Below, piece after piece: positions 14,521 to 17,499 of a stretch of 17,499 bases of DNA. The first letter of the stretch is position 1, and each line of letters begins with the position of its first letter. The stretch comes from Candidatus Omnitrophota bacterium (GTDB lineage Bacteria > Omnitrophota > Gorgyraeia > Gygaellales > Profunditerraquicolaceae). The DNA lies in contig JAKQSG010000070.1 in the NCBI GenBank assembly GCA_029563245.1, positions 1 to 17,499 of the forward strand. Direction: 5' to 3'. The position numbers and the translations under genes were made by a program. The notes under the pieces were generated by a model. That model was given only the letters and a program-made list of their open reading frames with translations. It was not told the origin of the DNA and made no database searches.

Positions 14521-15884
14521 ATAAGAGCTATCATTTTATAGGTATTGGCGGGATAGGGATGAGCGGTATTGCCCAGCTGCTTTTATCGGGGGGGCATAGG
14601 GTGAGTGGTTCAGACCTGAAAGAAAATAAAAGGACCCGGGAGTTGAGGTTATTGGGAGCCGATATTTACCTTGGGCATAACCCAGCAAATATCAATAGCG
14701 CCGATGTAGTAGTTTACTCCTCCGCGGTAAAAGAGGATAATCCAGAATTCAAGGAGGCGAAAAGGTCCGGGATACCCTTGATAAAACGTGCGCAGGCCTT
14801 GGCAGAGCTAATGGTTGATAAAACAGTTATTACTGTTGCCGGAAGCCACGGTAAGACTACGACTACTTCATTGGTATCTTGCCTTCTGCTTGAGGCGGGG
14901 CTTTCTCCGACAGTGGCTATAGGAGGGATATTAAAAAAAATAGATGCCAATGCTTGTATGGGCAGCGGAAAGTTTTTTGTTGCTGAGGCAGATGAATCAG
15001 ACGGCTCATTCCTTTATTATAAGCCTAAGTATTCCATCATTACTAATATAGATTACGAGCATCTTGATTATTACAAAAGTTTTGATAACGAATTGGATGC
15101 ATTCCGTAATTTTATCGACGCAACCGATAGGGACGGCTGTCTTTTTTGCTGCAATGACGACAGCAACCTTATGGAGCTAATAAAAGGATACGGAGGCAAG
15201 GTTGTTACCTTCGGATTAAATCCCCGGGCAGATCTCTATCCTAAAGATATACTGCTAAAAGGCCTTGAGAGCGAATTTGATTGCATTTACAAGGGCAGGC
15301 TTATTTCGCATTTTAACCTTAAATTAGGAGGAGAGCATAATATCTCTAATGCCCTTTCAGTAATTGCCCTGGGCCTTAGTTTAGGAATAGATATAAAGTT
15401 TATAAAGAATGCGCTATGCAGCTATCAGGGGTCTGCCAGAAGACTGGAGATAAAATTTCAGGACAATGATTATACAATTATAGATGATTATGCTCATCAT
15501 CCTTCGGAGATTAAGGCTACGTTGATGGCTGCCGGGAATCTTAATCCTAAAAGGGTTATTGCCATATTCCAGCCGCACCGTTTTAGCCGTACCAAGCTTC
15601 TTTTTAATGAATTTATCAAAAGTTTTAAAGCGGTAGATTGTTTAATCGTTACGGAGATTTACCCTGCAGGAGAAGAACCTATTGATGGAATTAACGCAAG
15701 TATCCTTAGCAGGAGCATAAGAGAATATTATGGAAACAAAGAGGTGGCATTCCTTCCCAAGGAAGAAATCATAAACAGGGTATATGAAATATCCAGGCCC
15801 GGGGATTTAATAATTACCCTCGGGGCAGGGGATATATCGAGGCTAAGCGATGAATTGGCAGAAAAATTTAAAGATAAAGAATAA
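14517..15884 (+). CDS. murC: UDP-N-acetylmuramate--L-alanine ligase MurC
   Basis: MurC adds L-Ala to UDP-MurNAc, the first step of the stem peptide. The 455 residues show the N-terminal HFIGIGGIGMSGIAQLL (6-22), YSSAV (67-71), P-loop AGSHGKTTTT (108-117), EADESDGSF (157-165, typical of MurC), NIDYEHLDYY, GEHNISNAL (272-280), and the C-terminal DDYAHHPSEI and FQPHRFSRTKLL signatures. The lysine that is carbamylated in the other Mur ligases is not expected in MurC. The ATG overlaps the stop of the peptidase gene by 4 bases and no Shine-Dalgarno is visible, so translation is probably coupled. The end overlaps murB by 35 bases. A G7 run at 14588-14594 codes for part of the SGGH loop. Confidence 0.97.
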   Translation: MNKSYHFIGIGGIGMSGIAQLLLSGGHRVSGSDLKENKRTRELRLLGADIYLGHNPANINSADVVVYSSAVKEDNPEFKEAKRSGIPLIKRAQALAELMVDKTVITVAGSHGKTTTTSLVSCLLLEAGLSPTVAIGGILKKIDANACMGSGKFFVAEADESDGSFLYYKPKYSIITNIDYEHLDYYKSFDNELDAFRNFIDATDRDGCLFCCNDDSNLMELIKGYGGKVVTFGLNPRADLYPKDILLKGLESEFDCIYKGRLISHFNLKLGGEHNISNALSVIALGLSLGIDIKFIKNALCSYQGSARRLEIKFQDNDYTIIDDYAHHPSEIKATLMAAGNLNPKRVIAIFQPHRFSRTKLLFNEFIKSFKAVDCLIVTEIYPAGEEPIDGINASILSRSIREYYGNKEVAFLPKEEIINRVYEISRPGDLIITLGAGDISRLSDELAEKFKDKE

Positions 15885-16725
15885 CCATCCCCTTAAGGAT
15901 AAGACTACGATAAGAATCGGCGGGACTGCCAGGTTTTTCTGTGAACCCCGGGATTTAAAAGAGCTGAAGATGCTTATCTTTTGGGCTAAAAAGGGAAATA
16001 TTCCTGTATTTGTGCTGGGGGCAGGGAGTAATCTGCTTATTAGCGATAGAGGGGTTAAGGGATTGGTCTTGAGATTGAGCTCTGCTTTTTTTACGTCCAT
16101 AGAGCTGAAGGGTAATTCTGTTGAGGCGGGAAGCGGGGTTAAGCTGGCCAAACTTATAAGATTTTCTTTGGATAATTCATTAACCGGCCTTGAGTTTTTA
16201 TCCGGTATCCCCGGTACGCTGGGTGGAGGAATAATGATGAATGCCGGTTGTTGGGGCAGGGATATTGCCGGGATAATAAGCCAGGTTAAAGTAATTGACC
16301 TTAATGGACATATAAAGACCCTGAAGAGGGAGGAGATCTCTTTTGACTACCGCAAAAGCAACCTGGGAAGATATATTATCTTAAAAGCGAGGATGAGGCT
16401 TAAAAAAAGCGTCAAGGGATTTATTGAAAACAATATCAGGGATTATCTCTTGAAGAGGCGTCATAGCCAGGACTTGACTTTTTGTAATGCCGGGTGTATC
16501 TTTAAAAATCCCAAATTAGAATCTGCGGGTAAACTTATTGAGTTGTGTAAATTGAAGGGGAAGCGAATAGGGGAAGCGTTTATTTCTCCTAAGCATGCTA
16601 ACTTTATCCTTAATAATGGCAATGCCAAGTCAGAGGACGTCCTTAAATTAATTAATTTGATGAAAAAGAGAGTAAAGAATAAATTCAATATAGCCTTAGA
16701 ACCGGAGATAAAGTTATGGAGATAA
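15850..16725 (+). CDS. murB: UDP-N-acetylenolpyruvoylglucosamine reductase MurB
   Basis: MurB reduces UDP-GlcNAc-enolpyruvate to UDP-MurNAc with NADPH and FAD. In 291 residues one sees TIRIGGTARFF (20-30), the FAD-binding LGAGSNLLISD (56-66), SGIPGTLGGGIMMNAGCWG (118-136), DYRKS (166-170), AGCIFKNP (214-221) and the terminal LEPEIKLW (283-290) with the family's catalytic Glu. Cys216 stands where the proton-donating Ser is in E. coli MurB. The compact size and the lack of an extra C-terminal lobe suggest the shorter (type II) form. GAGG at 15839-15842 is well spaced from the ATG at 15850, which lies inside murC. The end overlaps ddl by 10 bases. Confidence 0.95.
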   Translation: MNWQKNLKIKNNHPLKDKTTIRIGGTARFFCEPRDLKELKMLIFWAKKGNIPVFVLGAGSNLLISDRGVKGLVLRLSSAFFTSIELKGNSVEAGSGVKLAKLIRFSLDNSLTGLEFLSGIPGTLGGGIMMNAGCWGRDIAGIISQVKVIDLNGHIKTLKREEISFDYRKSNLGRYIILKARMRLKKSVKGFIENNIRDYLLKRRHSQDLTFCNAGCIFKNPKLESAGKLIELCKLKGKRIGEAFISPKHANFILNNGNAKSEDVLKLINLMKKRVKNKFNIALEPEIKLWR

Positions 16726-17499
16726 AAAGATTCGGCAGAATAGGCGTACTAATGGGGGGGCCATCAAGCGAGAAGAAGATATCGCTTAAATCAGGCCGGG
16801 CTGTTTTGGCGGCGCTAAGAGGCGCTAAGATTGATGCGGTTCCAGTGATTATTAAGGGCGATGGTTTTAAAGAAAATGCATCCTTGTTTAAAGCCAAGGG
16901 TATAGATTGTGCATTTATTGCTTTACACGGAAAGTTTGGAGAAGACGGCGGGGTCCAAAAGATATTGGATAAACTTAAGATTCCCTATACGGGCTCCGGA
17001 GCCCATGCCAGTAAAATGGCTATGGATAAGGTTGCCTCGCGCAACATTTTTAAGAAGCACGGACTGTGCGTCCCTGATTTTAAGGTTATACATAAATACA
17101 AAGAGGGAGAAGGCTTTCGTAAATCAAAATTCCCCCTGGTAGTTAAGCCTGCGCTTACCGGTTCCAGTATAGGAATATCCGTAGTCGATGACTACAGAAG
17201 CCTGCCTTTAGCAGTGAAGCTGGCTTTTAAGTTTGATGATCGCGTCATAATCGAGCAATATATAAAGGGGAGGGAATTAACGGTGGGGATGCTTGAGAAT
17301 AAGCCGTTGCCAGTTATTGAAATTATTCCTAAACATTGTTTCTTTGATTACCAGGCTAAATATAAATACGGGCTCACGGATTATATCGTACCGGCAAAGA
17401 TTTCGCCCAAGGCCGCTCTTAAGGTAAAGAGGGCAGCTTCTTTGGCACATAAACTTTTGGGTTGTTTTGGTTGTTCCAGGGTAGATATTATCCTGGATA
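16716..17499 (+). CDS. ddl: D-alanine--D-alanine ligase Ddl (3' truncated by the window)
   Basis: Ddl joins two D-Ala for use by MurF. 261 codons are readable before the right edge. Motifs: VLMGGPSSEKKISL (11-24), HGKFGEDGGVQ (71-81), YTGSGAHASKMAMDK (91-105), VVKPALTGSSIGIS (142-155, the ATP-grasp glycine loop), GRELTVGML (185-193), EIIPKHCFFDYQAKY (202-216), and CSRVDIILD (253-261). The final NTxPG part of the active site lies outside the window. The ATG at 16716 is preceded by GGAG at 16704-16707 and overlaps murB by 10 bases. The MGGPS loop is written through a G7 run (16754-16760). In related clusters ftsQ follows. Confidence 0.95.
   Translation, partial: MEIKRFGRIGVLMGGPSSEKKISLKSGRAVLAALRGAKIDAVPVIIKGDGFKENASLFKAKGIDCAFIALHGKFGEDGGVQKILDKLKIPYTGSGAHASKMAMDKVASRNIFKKHGLCVPDFKVIHKYKEGEGFRKSKFPLVVKPALTGSSIGISVVDDYRSLPLAVKLAFKFDDRVIIEQYIKGRELTVGMLENKPLPVIEIIPKHCFFDYQAKYKYGLTDYIVPAKISPKAALKVKRAASLAHKLLGCFGCSRVDIILD

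Noticed and set aside
16909..17142. Open frame of 77 codons on the + strand inside ddl
   Set aside because: The ddl frame carries every ligase motif through this stretch, so the other frame is a shadow.

Overview
The window is a dense run of 18 genes, all on the + strand, and is essentially all coding. It joins the end of a translation/RNA-metabolism cluster to a nearly complete division and cell wall (dcw) cluster. All genes on it are bacterial. A diderm that makes meso-diaminopimelate peptidoglycan is likely, because MurE carries the DNPRSEN motif that goes with meso-DAP use. The moderately AT-rich sequence, heavy AGG and ATA codon use, sparse Shine-Dalgarno sites and compact overlapping gene order are compatible with an uncultured PVC-type lineage such as Omnitrophota. 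That placement is a guess from style, not from a phylogeny.

Region 1 (positions 1-2896) holds the 3' end of a tRNA nucleotidyltransferase/poly(A)-polymerase-family gene, then rbfA (30S maturation), an nrnA-type DHH/DHHA1 phosphoesterase, and ribF (FMN/FAD synthesis). These overlap by 22, 50 and 4 bases and look like one operon. truB, often found between rbfA and ribF in other bacteria, is not there.

Region 2 (2897-3014) is the only real intergenic gap. It contains a near-consensus sigma-70 promoter (TTGACA, 17 bp, TATACT), followed by three AAGTGG boxes repeated at exact 10-bp steps. This is the expected architecture of an MraZ operator. The last box runs into the ribosome binding site of mraZ.

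Region 3 (3015-17499) is the dcw cluster: mraZ, rsmH, an ftsL-like gene, an ftsI-type transpeptidase, murE, murF, mraY, murD, ftsW, murG, a secreted HExxH metallopeptidase-like gene, murC, murB and ddl (cut by the window end). Together these encode most of the route from UDP-MurNAc to lipid II (murB, murC, murD, murE, murF, ddl, mraY, murG), plus the septal polymerase/transpeptidase pair (FtsW, FtsI-type PBP). ftsQ, ftsA and ftsZ would be expected just beyond the right edge.

The most notable points are the predicted exported gluzincin-type peptidase inserted between murG and murC, a MurD whose central domain is shortened and lacks the HNxxN motif kept in the other three ligases, matching Cys-containing P-loops in MurE and MurD, and the phased MraZ operator. 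No RNA genes, mobile elements, CRISPR arrays or minus-strand genes could be supported.
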